From contig JAJEKV010000005.1 in assembly GCA_021234155.1 (NCBI GenBank), forward strand, positions 3,040,215 to 3,104,214: DNA of 64,000 bases. Reading direction: 5' to 3'. Both the position numbers and the translations under genes were made by a program. Below the pieces are notes generated by a model. It did not search any database, had not been told where the DNA came from, and was given only the letters and a program-made list of their open reading frames with translations. Positions 34,289 to 46,340 of this stretch are shown one piece after another. Position 1 is the stretch's first letter; each line of letters opens with the position of its first letter. Source of the DNA: Isoetes taiwanensis. Lineage: Eukaryota; Streptophyta; Lycopodiopsida; Isoetales; Isoetaceae.

Positions 34289-34657
34289 ATGCCGAGGCCG
34301 GAGGGCACGCAGAACAAAGGCTTCACAAGAGCAAAACTGGATCCGACTGATAAGGCCGGATTGGATCTGAAGGCATTATGCAGGGCTGAACGTGAAAATA
34401 TGGCCCAACCAAGCAAGGTGTTCCTGGAAAGAATTGTTGAAAGGTTTAATCTGGCAGACAATGTCTCGGCCAAGGAAAGCACGGTCACGAAATTCTTCAA
34501 GAACAGCACCGGAATGGAAGTTGTTAGCAGGGAGATGCCTAACCCTGAGATTACTAGCATTGCTGATACTCCTGACAATGAGCAAGAGGAGCATAACCAG
34601 GTCAACGAGCTGGATCCCGATGAAAGTGATCCAATAGCTTTAATCGGGTTCAAATAA
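34289..34657 (+). CDS. ORF1 first exon, intact copy (122 residues)
   Basis: The Met at 34289 (MPRPEGTQNKGFTRAKLD) is preferred because the sequence upstream in the same frame is low in protein character. The frame reads on through KALCRAERENMAQPSKVFLE and KESTVTKFFKNSTGMEVVSR and ends DESDPIALIGFK. In unit A the equivalent point is IALNQ followed by a splice donor; here AATCAGGTTCAG reads AATCGGGTTCAA, which hides the donor. No domain is recognised. Without the rest of ORF1 downstream it is probably not expressed as a full protein. Confidence 0.6.
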   Translation: MPRPEGTQNKGFTRAKLDPTDKAGLDLKALCRAERENMAQPSKVFLERIVERFNLADNVSAKESTVTKFFKNSTGMEVVSREMPNPEITSIADTPDNEQEEHNQVNELDPDESDPIALIGFK

Positions 34658-34779
34658 TTCTTCCTATTGTTCTAAACCCTATACTTATAAGGAAATGTAG
34701 TATTAGTCTTAATTTCTAGACTCTTTACCTCAGCTGTGATGGCAGAATTGCTTAATAATTGACAATAGAATGTATTTTG

Positions 34780-34882
34780 GTGAAGGGCGAAGAGCCGAGA
34801 TTAGACGATAGCTTACCTGTCAGCGCTTGTATCTTTACCCAGACTATGGCTAACTGATGCATGGTTTGCTGCAGGTAACCCG
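34780..34882 (+). other. Conserved ~100-bp non-coding block, right repeat copy
   Basis: It is identical in layout to 27748-27850, with TTACCTGTCAG and TTTGCTGCAGGTAACC. Confidence 0.85.
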
Positions 34883-35820
34883 TCTAACTCCTCCAAAGTC
34901 GATTTGCTTGAGGATTCAGACTATTACACAAGGCCTTGCAACTATGGCCTTTATGGGTGACGAGATATTTGTTTTCTTGTTGCAAAATAGATGTATAAGC
35001 TTTCTGCAGTATATGGTAAGCTTTTTTCAAAACTATAACAGTAGCATAAATGATATGGATCGAAATGCTCCAAGTATTCTAGGACAAGAAATGATGGAGA
35101 CATTCCAGGCATTAGTTTTTGATTGATATATTTCATGAACAGCATCGATTAATGGAAGTTTTATCATTGGCATATGCTTGCTTGATTACATAGTTATGAA
35201 ATCCTGGTTAATAATCTTATGATAACACATATGGCACAGTAGAAAAGTGTTCTAGTGATAGCTATGGAACTGTTTGTAAATCTTGATTAAGACACTAAAT
35301 AAATAGGAATTTATTTCCAGATTGTCTGGCATATAATTTAGGATGTAAAGCCCTGGTAAGGAAACTGAAAAATTCGGGCAGTAAAGCAGAAATAATCCTG
35401 AAAATTCTACCATTATGTGGGTGTTGCTAAATAGCATGTTACATGCATAAGTGTTGCATGCATGTTGCATGTGGCATGCATATGTTGGTCTTGTTGCAAA
35501 GGTTTAATTGTACAATATGCATAGTCGAATTGTTGCCTGGGAAATTCGACATATGCTGTTTCATTTTTTGATAAGGCCTATGCATAGAGACACCTGGTAT
35601 TTAGGACTCTGTTCTTGCTGTTGGGATAAGAATTTGGTTGTTTAATGACCTCAATCTTAGGCATTGAACTTGTTTTTTTAAAAAAAATGATTAAGAAAAA
35701 ATGGAACTGGACTGGTCCTTAGGATTTTCTTGACTTTGGTCAGGAACTGATAAATCCAGACATGCCGTGATGGTAAGGATGGGTATCTCTGATTAGGTTC
35801 TGGGAACCGAAAAGGGAAAA

Positions 35821-35822
<2 letters not shown>

Positions 35823-35913
<91 letters not shown>
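35823..35913. repeat. (TA)n microsatellite, ~90 bp
   Basis: It joins the truncated right repeat of unit A to the 3' end (GAAGCCTGAACC) of a minus-strand unit. Confidence 0.97.
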
Positions 35914-35916
<3 letters not shown>

Positions 35917-36879
35917 GCCTGAACCAAAACCAAAGACCAAGTCCAAAGACAAGAATCCAAGGCCTAGGTACTGACATCCAGGCTCAGACAAGGATAACCT
36001 TAGCCTGGCCGGATTTATCGGTCCCATATGTATATAAGGGGAATCTTAGAGGCCATACTTACTACATGTTGACCCATAATGCAACAGTTATGCCGTTCCT
36101 AACAATTAATGCCTATAATTCATATCCCATTTTTATATGTAGGATAATCTTATTACCATACAGAATGATACAAATCAGCAACCAACTTTCAAGTAACACA
36201 TAAGTGACCTTCAACATCCATAGAATACAGCTTTGCAAAATGTAAACGAGCTTTCAATAAAATGCTTAAGTAGCATACAATGTCCATAGCAGTCTTGTAA
36301 AATGCAAATAGTTACATATATTGAATTATACAGTTTACCTAAGCTTCATACGTAAACGTAATATGCCAATTCATGCCTAGACTTAGATTCATTTGTTTCA
36401 CAACTTATCTTGTGCTACTGTTCTTCTGTACGCAGACAGTCAAGTTTGATGCAAATAATATTTGAATTATACACAATCAGCTGCAAAAGTACAAGCCAAT
36501 GAGGTTTTTTTCAAATCTGTTTTCCATTATCAATTTTGCATATGAACTTAGAAATAATCATTTACTGCTAGATATAATATATCAGCATGTAAGAGGCGTG
36601 GCAATACTAGATTTAACATGCAAGCAGCGGCTAAATACCATCAATCCGCATAGATAGAAAATTTTCTTCAATAAGTCAGCCTTTAATCTGATCATGCATT
36701 TGCAGCATTTAAACTTAGGGAATAGATAGAACCTGAATAACTTATAGGAGAGTTTCAGCTCAAGAAATCTATCATCCTTTTTAACGGTTAAAATGTCATT
36801 GAATCAAACTTTCTTGCTGCTAAAACACTGCTCCGAGTGCTCCACGCATTCAAGAACTTGAAAGTAGGTAGATGAGATC

Positions 36880-36985
36880 CCGGTTACCTGCAGTAGAACC
36901 AGAGCAAGTTAGCCTTTAAACAGGGTAAAATGCTAAGCTACTGACAGGTAAGCTAAAGAATCTCATGGCTTTTCGCCCTTCAACC
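36880..36985 (-). other. Conserved ~100-bp non-coding block, minus-strand unit at 35.9 kb
   Basis: On the minus strand it begins GGTTGAAGGGCGAAAAGCC, contains TTTAGCTTACCTGTCAG and TAGCTTAGCATTTTACCC, and ends TACTGCAGGTAACCG. Confidence 0.82.
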
Positions 36986-37077
36986 TTAAATCACTAATAT
37001 GTCAAGTACACATCTTAGAAATGGAAAAACAGTTAATAAGATAAGGTAGAACCACTCCCTTTTGCAGTTTATTCTCA

Positions 37078-37399
37078 GGGTAAAAGCATGTTAGGGTGTC
37101 CCTTAAAAAGTATTATTTAGTGACTAAAAAGGTACCTAAAAAGGTAGCCAGGACTGGGTACTGGGTACCTGTATAATATCTCAATATAAGGTATGTTTTA
37201 GAACTTTTTATATATATATTGGTCTCCGATAGCATTATCTTTATCTTAACTTTGAATATTACCACGTCCTTGACTTTTATTTTGGATTTTTGTATTAGTT
37301 TTAATGAAAAGAAAAATGAGAAAGTACCCAGTTCTGAAGTACCTAGTGTATGTACTTTTGCAGGTTCCAAAAGTGGTACACCCTAACATGCTTTTACCC
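37078..37399. mobile_element. MITE-like element with 22-bp terminal inverted repeats
   Basis: GGGTAAAAGCATGTTAGGGT opens the element (plus GT) and its exact complement closes it. The flanking 4 bp CTCA occurs on both sides (37074-37077 and 37400-37403), consistent with a target duplication. The 322-bp interior has no coding capacity. The TIR does not let me assign a superfamily with confidence. Confidence 0.82.
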
Positions 37400-38149
37400 C
37401 TCATGTTCCAGCAAATGTGTAAAAATCACAAACGGAAAAGAGATAAGAAAACCCTTTTGTCCAGATCCGTTTCTTGCTGCTATATTAGTCTGTGATGCTG
37501 CAATTTCAGCATGCTACACGTTGTATTCCAAACAAATCAACCTTAAATCTTTAGCCTTAATTTGAGCCATTTGCTGGTCCTGTACGCCATAATATGCCTT
37601 TGCAGCTGAACTAATATAGCATATAGATTATAGACTTCCAATACTTACCTTGTATTTTTAAGCACCAACGTATTTGTAGAACGTGCTCACCACACGTAAA
37701 ATATTTAACCATACACTTACAATCCACACTTTTTGAACAAACGTAGCTTGTATAGAATACTTCGTTGATACTACTTAAAATATACAGTCTGTAACAATAG
37801 AACTGATGTAAAATAGAACTAATGCGAATTAATGCCTGAAAACCTCAAGTCTATTCCACTAAGTAAGTTGAACTGCTTAATAGTTGCTGATAGCAGACAA
37901 TGGAAATACTGATGATCTATAGTAACGTAGCTATATGTATTATCCTTCCCTTGTTTTGTTATCAAATATGCAGCTAAAATGCAGAACCTGATTGAGAGAG
38001 GCGCGTCCATTTTCGAATCCTTGAACATCTGCAATATGAGTGAATGTGCTGCTACAGCTCCAGTGTTGAATATGTTGCCAGTCATCATATGAATTAAGTG
38101 GCACGCCATCATCAAGGATGATTTGAAATACTAAGCATGCTCCCATCAT

Positions 38150-38420
38150 GCTCAAAATTGTATTTGTAACACTCAGCTATTGTTACCATGCATCCCTCAA
38201 TGTTGGATCCTACGTGCTTCCCCAAGGCTGCTTTCTTTCTTCCAAAAATAATAATACCAGCATCTCTTTTGAACCCTTCATGAACTGATTTTTTTTGGCA
38301 TCTGCGTCACTTTTGCCAAGTGCACAACAATTGATTCCAGTCTTCCTCAACATCCAGATGATATCTGCTTTGATGGGCTTAAGATTCAGGTTTCGTCATT
38401 ATTTTGATGCAGTAAACAGA
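38150..38420 (-). pseudogene. Candidate ORF1 first-exon remnant
   Basis: On the minus strand LKPIKADIIWMLRKTGI, then ALGKSDADAKKNQFMKGSKE, resembles a minus-strand segment near 46080-46130 (KARLKADIIRCSKKKELF, then GRPSKN). The KADII core is shared by both, and both lie upstream of a conserved block. Similarity to the plus-strand exon is weak. A 16-bp direct repeat (GAGCCGCAAGGATGCT) lies just beyond at 38420-38450. Confidence 0.45.
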
Positions 38421-38520
38421 GCCGCAAGGATGCTGAGCCGCAAGGATGCTGAGCGCCAAGAATGCTCTTGCTTAAAATGGGGATGCTTATAAGGCAGCAT
38501 GAGGCAGTCATTTATATAAA

Positions 38521-39624
38521 TACCATTGGGAGATCCATTGGCCGCATCAAATTCCCTTCTTGCTCTAGAATCCTTTAGATGCTTTGCAAGATATATATCT
38601 TAGCGCCTTTTTAGCCAAATCTGGCTGTCAACAATCAGACAAAGGAAGAAAACTTGTGTCACAAGATTTGGGACGTACCATATCGTCTCGGTCAAGCGTA
38701 TATCCAGCAATCGCCATCGCCATTCGGCATAAAATAAGGTCTGTACATGTGCTCTGCCATATTGCCAAGCTTGAACCCTATTACAGTAATTTTATCAAAC
38801 AAAAAACGTCCCCTTCATTAGGTCTATAGCTTCTGTACATACTTGTGTGGATATATGATTCGCAACAACTAAGGTAAGGTGTATAAATGCCCCAAAAATA
38901 TAGTACGACAAGGTGGGTACCCATAGTCTATTTATTAACCATGTAGTCACGAGTTTTTTATGCCACTCTCCCATTACCATCATGGGCTTAAAGAAATGCA
39001 CTAAAGTAAAGGTCCACTAGTCACATCAAGTTAGCTATGCTATCATAACTAGCTAGAAATATCTTAGAAATTTAATTTCCAAGTTTCCACTACAATTAAG
39101 GAAATAAAGAGCCTTAAACTATTCATAATGGCAAAGACCAAGTACATGTATCTTCAACATTTCCAAACGTTAAATTCTCAAAGATAAAATCATATTGCAA
39201 GTTCTATTGTCCAAGTGGCCTTGCCACTCCATATGCCTATAATATTGTAAGCATTACATGTATACTTGGCGTGTCCAATGTTAACCATATCCAAATAGGC
39301 TTAAAATAAAAATTGGCACCATTGTTCATGCCCTTAACACCATATGCTAAAAAATAGATCTTTGTCTAAGGTCTAGGCCAACTGAAACCAGAGGCAGTTA
39401 GAGCATAATTGCTAATGTGTGCTTAAGGGTAATACACGCCCTATAATCTAACTTTACCTTGTGCAAATAGTTAACTCAAGATGCCCCCATAGGAAATGAG
39501 TTTCAATAAATGAAAATTAAGGTTTTCAAATGCTACAAGAGCATAAATAGTCTATAACACCTTAGTCTGGGTCTAGATACATGGTTCTAGAAATAGGTCA
39601 AATGGTGCCTAAGCCAGCCATTGA
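38521..39624. other. AT-rich sequence, nothing recognised
   Basis: No long open frame, domain, or repeat shared with the rest of the window was found on either strand. Confidence 0.55.
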
Positions 39625-39641
39625 ATATATATGTATATATT

Positions 39642-39721
<80 letters not shown>
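39625..39721. repeat. (TA)n microsatellite, ~95 bp, slightly interrupted
   Basis: An interrupted TATATGTATATATTTATG start passes into a pure TA run, directly followed by the tail of the minus-strand unit (GCCTGAACC). Confidence 0.96.
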
Positions 39722-39722
<1 letters not shown>

Positions 39723-40296
39723 CCTGAACCTGGCCAAAAGACCAAGTCCAGACATCTAATCCAGCCAGGGTAAACCCTGGTCCGTCTTAGACTTATCGGC
39801 CCCTTTATAAATTCAGGGGAACCTTATAGGCAATACTGACCTATAGTAAACATATCCCAAGTGTATTTTATTTCAATTAAAACTTCTAGCATATCATATG
39901 CACGACCAAGCATTAAGAACAGTTTAATATCCAATATCCTTTCACATGTTATTACATTTGCTATCAAATGTTTATTAATGCAACAAGATTTCAGAAATAG
40001 TCAAATACATTTGAACTTTTCATTTTCTGCTATTATCAGTTGACTGCAACACTATCTTATGTCTGATCAATTCTATTTTTTAAGTAAAATGATAAGCCAT
40101 GGATAACTAAAAAAAGTTTTTTCCATATATTAAGAAAAGTTAAAGGATAAAATGCAGCCTTTACTAATGAGATATATCGCACTTGTCGCCATAAAAGTGC
40201 GAGAGTTAAAAAACGTAAAATATTACCTTATGCTTCATTTTTTTGCTGTAAAAGTTTCAGCTTTTTTGACAACACCACTATGCTGTCTTGCAATGA
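39722..40296 (-). repeat. LTR-like direct repeat, downstream copy (~575 bp)
   Basis: GCCTGAACCTGGCC to TTGCAATGA matches 44309-44889. A small palindrome CCAGGGTAAACCCTGG lies near 39767. Many differences between copies replace CTG or CAG here by CCG or CG there. Confidence 0.92.
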
Positions 40297-42259
40297 AATC
40301 CTTTCTGTATAAAAATCTGGACCAGTGAATTTAAATCCTCTGCTGCGAGCAGTGGGTTGCTATGCACATAAATATATGGCATAACTTGAGACATTATTAC
40401 ATTACAAGCTAGAAGGTACGGTCTACATCCAATAGCGTGTATGAACTTGGTTGTTTCTTTGGAAATGGCACTTGTCCCTTTGTATTATTATCTATACGCA
40501 TGATAGATACCTTGTTCTTTGTGAAGGACCTCAATCGTCATGTTAAGGAAATTGACCCTCCTGCCACTGTGAGACGATTCCCCATTGCAGGGCCAGTATT
40601 CTGTCTCGTCCTTAATTTTGAGGATTTCTAGATCATAGATGCTTTCCTTTGCAATTTCATTATCAGCCAAACCAAGGTATTCCCTTATATATGGGCAGTT
40701 GATACTAATAAGATCGTCCATATATCTTATGGTGTTTTTCGAAAGATGCAGCTTCAACCATTTTATTGTCAATGGCAAGTCTCATGATAAACTTGAGTTC
40801 TAACATGGCTAGATACAGGTTACACCATGCAGGACTACATGGAAAGCCCATGGGTATGCCCTTAACTTGTTTCCAAATACCTAGTCCCATGCTAAGGTAG
40901 CGCTTATTTATCGACCACTTATTAATAGTATGTAACCATTGCTGATCCAAAGAAGTGTCCATTTCTCACCCTTTGGCGATCTTCTTCCATTTAGCCTCTC
41001 GCTTCCCCATTACATGTGAAAGCAACCATAATTTAAAATTAGCGCTCATTGCCTTTTTGACTCCTCCAGGCTAGATCACAAACTTCATTCATGATTTGTA
41101 CTATCCCTATACTTCCATTAAGTGGAATATTTTCATAACACTTTGTGATGTCACAAACAAACAAAATCATCAATTTTGCTCTACAGGTTACATATCAAGT
41201 CATAGATGGAGTTAATCACCCAAGAAGCTTTAATTTTATGTTTACTAAAGAGATTGAACTTGGCACACTTCTCATGGCAAATTCTCGGGCCACATTTCGA
41301 ATAGAGTTTAGAACGATCTACAAGTAAAGATGCTAAACTGGAAAATATGGAGTTATGTGCATTAAAGAATCCATCTATACTCTCTCTTATGTGCCTTATA
41401 TATCCCCAAGAGGTATGGCAATTCCTTGCCTTGAGTTCCTATGATTCAGCCAGTTTTCTACGATATCATTCTCGATCCGTAGTCACCATCTCAAGACTTA
41501 AATCAATCCTATCGAAATCTGACCTTTAAGTCTGTTATAGGCCTCATTACATATGTGTAACTGGACAAATGAAAGATACATTGTTAGTCGCCTTATCAAT
41601 TCCTCGCCATGTAGAAATTCTCTAAAAGCCATTTCATATTCTTTTGCAAGTCCGGATCTTTAATCAAAAACTTGCTTTCTTTTCCATCATAGTTAGTAAA
41701 AACTCTTTAGCCAACCTTGTTTAGCCTTCTTCGAATATCAAGTTTACATTTCCCCACTTTATCCCTTTCATTCTCATAAAAAGAGAAGTGGTGTAAATTG
41801 AAGAATTGTTCTATTGTAATGCTTAACTCCTTTTTAAATCATGTAAAGTAAAAGGCTGAGTTGCGGAATGTGGTTTAGGCCCATGCTAAACCAATTTCTA
41901 AGCCCCTCATGATGGACAATGCTTAAACCGTTGTAGCGATATATGACCAATATCCCGGTCTACATATGTTTTGCGAGTTGGATTTTGCGGGGGCACTTCT
42001 TAACCCCATCTTGTGCAAAAATATTCCTAGGTCTATAGAACATAGCCTTAAGATTTTTGATGTATCTCCAGCCAAATATAGTATTATCATAGATTTCTAG
42101 GCCCTTATTTCCGAAGGTTTTAACCAACTGTTCCTTGAAGATGCATTTAAACTTGACCTTACTCACGAGCTTAGAGAAGAAATTGAAATGTATAAATTTC
42201 TTTCTCTTCTTATCCTTAACCAGTTTAATGGTCCAGTCACCATCCTCATTTAGCACCAT
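40297..42259 (-). pseudogene. Penelope-like reverse transcriptase remnant
   Basis: From the N-terminal side: FIHFNFFSKLVSKVKFKCIF, NTIFGWRYIKNLKAMFYRPR and FAQDGVKKCP (42259-41960) align with unit A. Motif B, KGIPMGFPCSPAWCNLYLA, lies near 40860-40800; motif C, TIRYMDDLISINC, near 40740-40690; then RRVNFLNMTIEVL near 40560-40520. The C-terminal part (NVIMSQVMPYIYVHSNP near 40390-40340) matches NVIISQVMPHLYVHTNP of unit A. Motif A falls near 41110-41160 in a broken frame (KCYENIP followed by LNGSIG). Several stops and frameshifts make it non-functional as read. Confidence 0.85.
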
Positions 42260-42699
42260 GCTTCTGGTACAGATCTGTAATGTTTAGTCGGGATTGATAC
42301 TAGTCAATCAAAATGTCATGTAATGCCTTAGTAGGCATTGAAAACTGATGCGATGTTTTTTATTTACCCCGTGCATCCCCTAATATGTCTACAGCCACTA
42401 TGCAACATAATTTAATCATATCCACACAAATTAAGTATTGTTTACACATAGAAGGTACTTGCAAAAAATGTATTCATAGACTAACATACCTTAGCTCTTT
42501 CATATGTTTAGATTACAAGGATGTATGTTGTAATGCGACCTCCTGAGCATTGTTACCTCCAAATGTAGGTTTTCATTGCCATTATTGTCGCCAAGATCAA
42601 CTATGTCACCGCCATTGTTGCGCCCGCACTAGAGTTGACCAATCAGTCGGTAGGTACAAATTTAGGTGGCATAACTATGGAACAATCCTGACCGTCAGG

Positions 42700-44167
42700 G
42701 ATCACTACTCCTTCTCCTGCTGCTTATTGTTTGGGTCGCTTCTCACCGAATCACGTTGTTTGCCCATCAAGAACTTTAAAGGTTTGACTGTTTTTTCCAG
42801 GATATCAGTCAATTTTGTGTCACCAAATTCTTTATTTAGGTCACAATTGGGATCCTCCGAAAACTTAATGGCCATTTTTATCGAAGAAATCTCTAACCCC
42901 GAGATATCCAATCGAGCAATTATTGCATTCTCAAGGGGTTTGGTAGACAAACTGAAAGCGTAAAAAAACCAAACCTAACAACCACTGATACATTGGCCAT
43001 GCCATTTCCAGTTATTCATGAGAAACCATATAGCATGATCAAGCCATATAATTGTGTCCGGGCAATCCCCATTTTCCTTAGCAATTTTACCACAAGTGCA
43101 TTTGATGAAGGGCCAGAAGGTCCTCCACATTTTCTTAATATAAAAATCATGCCTTCTTTTCGTCAATCCTTGCCTCGGTGGCTTTTCTCTCGGCCCAATC
43201 ACTATTGTCTTACTATTGCGCATTCTAGACCAAGACATTTGGCTGCAAATGGTAGTGTAACTTCAATTCTCTCAACACTTCTAAAGCAAATGGCCAACCT
43301 CATTGCGTGTCCTTCTTAGATCGGGTCTCGTTGATATTTGCCAACATTTTCCAAGCTTCCGCACCAATAGGTGCCAAGATGCCTAAATTTTTGCTCTTCC
43401 AAAGTGCTTGTTTGAACTGTGCTCCATGTGATTCAACTTCCCTCAAGTCATGATGGGGAACCTACCGCAATTAAAGAAGTTAAGCATAGCAATGGGTACT
43501 TTGTCATCCTCCTCATCCGTATTATCAAGGTCGCCATTGTTTTCACCGCCACTTTTGGATTAAATGCGCCTTGTATTCATCGGGCAAAGATGTCAATGCT
43601 AAATGCATACTTGGTGGCCAAAGTATTAGGGACCATTTTCACTTGAGTGTTGCTGGTACGAGTCCTTGTCCTTCTATTATTGTTGACAGGGAATGTATAC
43701 TTGACACCATTAGCCCTTTCCAAAGCAGTCAGTACTTTAACAAAGGTTTTCAGATTGGCAGTTTCTTTTTCGGTAGCCTTGAACAATGTCGGGGTAGTCT
43801 TGCATACTTTTGCTCAATCAAACTCTTGCACACTTCTATATCATATTCGCCTTCCCAAAACTAGCAACTAATGATAGGAAACCGCCATACCCATATGGGT
43901 GATTGTTTGAGTGATCACTATTGGCTATTGTCCTTTCCAGTTGATAATATATTCATGTAGTTCTTCTCTCGAATACATGCTATAACAGCTTAATACAAAG
44001 ATAATTTGGTGCGTGTCCGCACGCGGGTTTGATATCCATGTGTTATCAAATCCCCAGCCCATAATGATTTGAGTTGTCATAAGATCACTACTTGTCAGAT
44101 ACCAACGCTTTGGAGTGTTTACAAAGAGCTTCCTACGTAAATACCAACTTAGAATAGTCGATCTCAC
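42700..44167 (-). pseudogene. Penelope-like ORF1 remnant
   Basis: Pieces in three frames align in order with unit A ORF1: MGWGFDNTWISNP and EELHEYII (44167-43925), LKTFVKVLTALERANGVKYT (43786-43577), RRHDFYIKKMWRTFWPFIKC (43238-42975) and EFGDTKLTDILEKTVKPLKF (42950-42705). In this copy RT-FWPFIKCTC runs on without a gap, which shows that the ~100 bp at 30040-30138 of unit A is extra. Confidence 0.82.
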
Positions 44168-44308
44168 TGCTTTTAAAGAGCATCATGCATACCACATATC
44201 ATAACTAGAATAACAAGAACTCTTAGGAATATAGAACCACATGTAAGTATCACCATAAGATCCGTGACCGTTAAACCACACTCACGAAATCACTTTAATA
44301 TATATATA

Positions 44309-44889
44309 GCCCGAACCGGCCAAAAGACTAAGTCCATCTAATCCATCCAGGGTAAACCCTGGTCCGCCTTAGACTTATCGCCCCCTTTATAAATTCAGGG
44401 AACCTTATAGGCAATAATTTAATTCCATAGTAAACATATCCCAAGTGTATTTTATTTCAATTAAAACTTCTAGCATATCATATGCACGCACCAAGCATTA
44501 AGAACAGCTTAATATCCAATATCCTTTCACATGTTATTACATTTGCTATCAAATGTTTATTAATGCAACAAGATTTCGAAATAGTCAAATACATTTGAAC
44601 TTTTCATTTTCTTTTCTATTATCGCTTGATCGCAACACTATCTTATGTCCGATCAATTTATTTTTTAAGTAAAATGATAAGCCATGGATATAACTAAAAA
44701 AAAAGTTTTTTTCCATATATTAAGAAAAGTTAAAGGATAAAATGCAGCCTTTACTAATCAGATATGGTCGCACTTGTCGCCATAAAGTGCGTAGAGTTAA
44801 AAAACGAAAAAATATTACCTTATGCTTCATTTTTTGTCAGAAAGTTTCAGCTTTTTTGACAACACCACACTATGTCGCCTTTGCAATGA
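44309..44889 (-). repeat. LTR-like direct repeat, upstream copy (~580 bp)
   Basis: It begins GCCCGAACCGGCC after a short (TA)4 and is colinear with 39722-40296 up to TTGCAATGA, then departs. Confidence 0.92.
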
Positions 44890-46340
44890 TGATCCCATTG
44901 CAATTGTTCTAAAAAAAGCAAGAGACATAACCTGAATAATTAAAGATAACAGAGTTTCATCCTAAAGTTTTTCCTTTTTACTCCACTTTGCAACATCCAA
45001 AAGCCTTCCGAGTACATGTATTCTTCTACATTCTTTGCAAAAACAAAGGAGGTAGTAGAGAATCGTTACCCTCGCAAGAGAACCAAAGCAAGTTAGCCTA
45101 TACAGGTAAAATGCTAAGCTACTAGCGTGTAAGCAAAGATTCTCAAGGCTTAACGCCTTTCAACCATACACCATAAGAACTTTACATAGTAATCAAATCA
45201 ATGTAAGGTCAAAAAAAGGTCAATTACTTCCTTTTCCCCGGGCCGACATGACTTGTTTAATGCCATAGATGTTAACTGATTGTATCATTGAACCTTTATG
45301 TAGTACCACCTAATTTTACCTTAAGCTTTGAATCCATGAAAGCTATGTATACCAGCCATCTTTCGCATCGAGAGCAACAAAACATATAAAGGCAATTTCA
45401 AGCCTAAGATATTCCTTTATGTAACCACATTACTAAAGATAAGTTTCTTACCTTTGTTATCCAGCTTATAACCCATTAAGCTTCAAAAATCGTTTCAACC
45501 TGATTAGAAAATTAATTTCATATAACACTTGCAAAATAGAGGCCAAAAAGTCGCTTTCCGACTTTCTCAGATGAGTTAAAACAGCATGCCGCAGCCTAAC
45601 TTAAATCATGGCTATCTTAGCAAAAAAAAAAAATTAGACCTCGCCCCCTCATAGTCATACTAGAAAACATCGAGATAGAGTTTAAGACAAATTTTAAAAT
45701 GCAAATGGATAGTCTAGAGAAGCAATTAAAAGTGCAAGAACGAATGCTTTTTCCTTTCTACCCATCCCTTTGTTTAAGTTACTATGTGAAATTTATTGAA
45801 GAAAAACCTGGTTGAGTGGTGTGTCCTCATCTTCCAAAGGCATCCAAATCAGTACCAAGACTAACACCTACTGCTCATTGTCTCCGTAACTTGTATCAAA
45901 GACTATTCCTCCCTTTGAATAACCAATTTACAAGCACCAATGCTAGAAGCAGTATGCTTTTCCCCAAAAGGCTCTTTCTTAGCAAAGATATATGTCAATT
46001 CCAAAATTTCCATGGCCATTCCTTCTAGAACAGATTTTTTGATGGTCGCCCATCATTCTTGCAAAATAATTCCTTTTTCTTTGAGCATCGAATGATATCC
46101 GCCTTTAGTCGGGCTTTTTTTAGCTTAGCCGCCTTCCTACCGGGTCATTGTATCGTAACTCGATGTGTGATAGATGCCCTGCTTTCAAACAAGACGCCTT
46201 GCCTTTGTCCTTTGTAAACCTTCTATCATGCACCAAGAACTCTCATCTTCGGGAATTTAAATCCTCTAAAATCGTTGATAAGATCATCCTCCCATTTATC
46301 CTTTCCCATGACTTGAAAAATAAGGATTTCGCCAAGAATT
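44890..46340 (-). mobile_element. Upstream part of a Penelope-like unit (block and first-exon remnant)
   Basis: The conserved block lies at 45063-45165. A minus-strand frame near 46310-46270 reads MGKDKWEDDLINDFRGFKFP, and KARLKADIIRCSKKKELF lies near 46130-46080, resembling the remnant at 38150-38420. Together with the tail at 44309-44889 this gives first exon, intron block and tail in the same order as the unit at 35914-38520. The upstream limit is uncertain. Confidence 0.55.
45063..45165 (-). other. Conserved ~100-bp non-coding block, minus-strand unit at 44.3 kb
   Basis: On the minus strand it contains GGTTGAAAGGCGTTAAGCC, TAGTAGCTTAGCATTTTACC and a GGGTAACG end. The TTACCTG expected in the middle reads TTACACG and the CTGCAG before GTAAC is disrupted, both at CTG/CAG sites. 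Confidence 0.75.

Larger units (their letters stand above)
33569..35829 (+). repeat. LTR-like direct repeat, right copy (~2.26 kb)
   Basis: This copy of 26529-28795 is placed directly after the (TA)9 that ends unit A and is itself cut by a (TA)n tract at AAAAGGATATATA. It is either a 3' pseudo-LTR or the start of a second, truncated tandem copy. Confidence 0.93.
35914..38520 (-). mobile_element. Penelope-like family unit on the minus strand, without RT
   Basis: The low-coordinate end next to (TA)n shares AAGACCAAGTCC, TTTATCGGTCCCAT and AAGGGGAATCTTA words with the ends at 39722, 44309 and 49491, so it is the 3' tail of this family. The conserved block lies at 36880-36985 and a candidate ORF1 first-exon remnant at 38150-38420. 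No RT or second ORF1 exon lies between, so the unit is internally deleted. A MITE is inserted at 37078. The upstream limit is approximate. Confidence 0.65.
39722..44300 (-). mobile_element. Penelope-like family unit on the minus strand with decayed RT and ORF1
   Basis: Minus-strand order: ORF1 pieces (44167-42700), RT pieces (42259-40297), a ~575-bp tail (40296-39722) and (TA)n. The tail recurs at 44309-44889 upstream, so the coding part is enclosed by direct repeats exactly as in unit A, though the repeat itself is a different sequence. The amino-acid similarity to unit A is clear but far from identical, so it represents an older or separate subfamily. Confidence 0.8.

Noticed and set aside
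35678-36027. Open frames with long Tyr-Ile runs
   Set aside because: They are translations of the (TA)n microsatellite.
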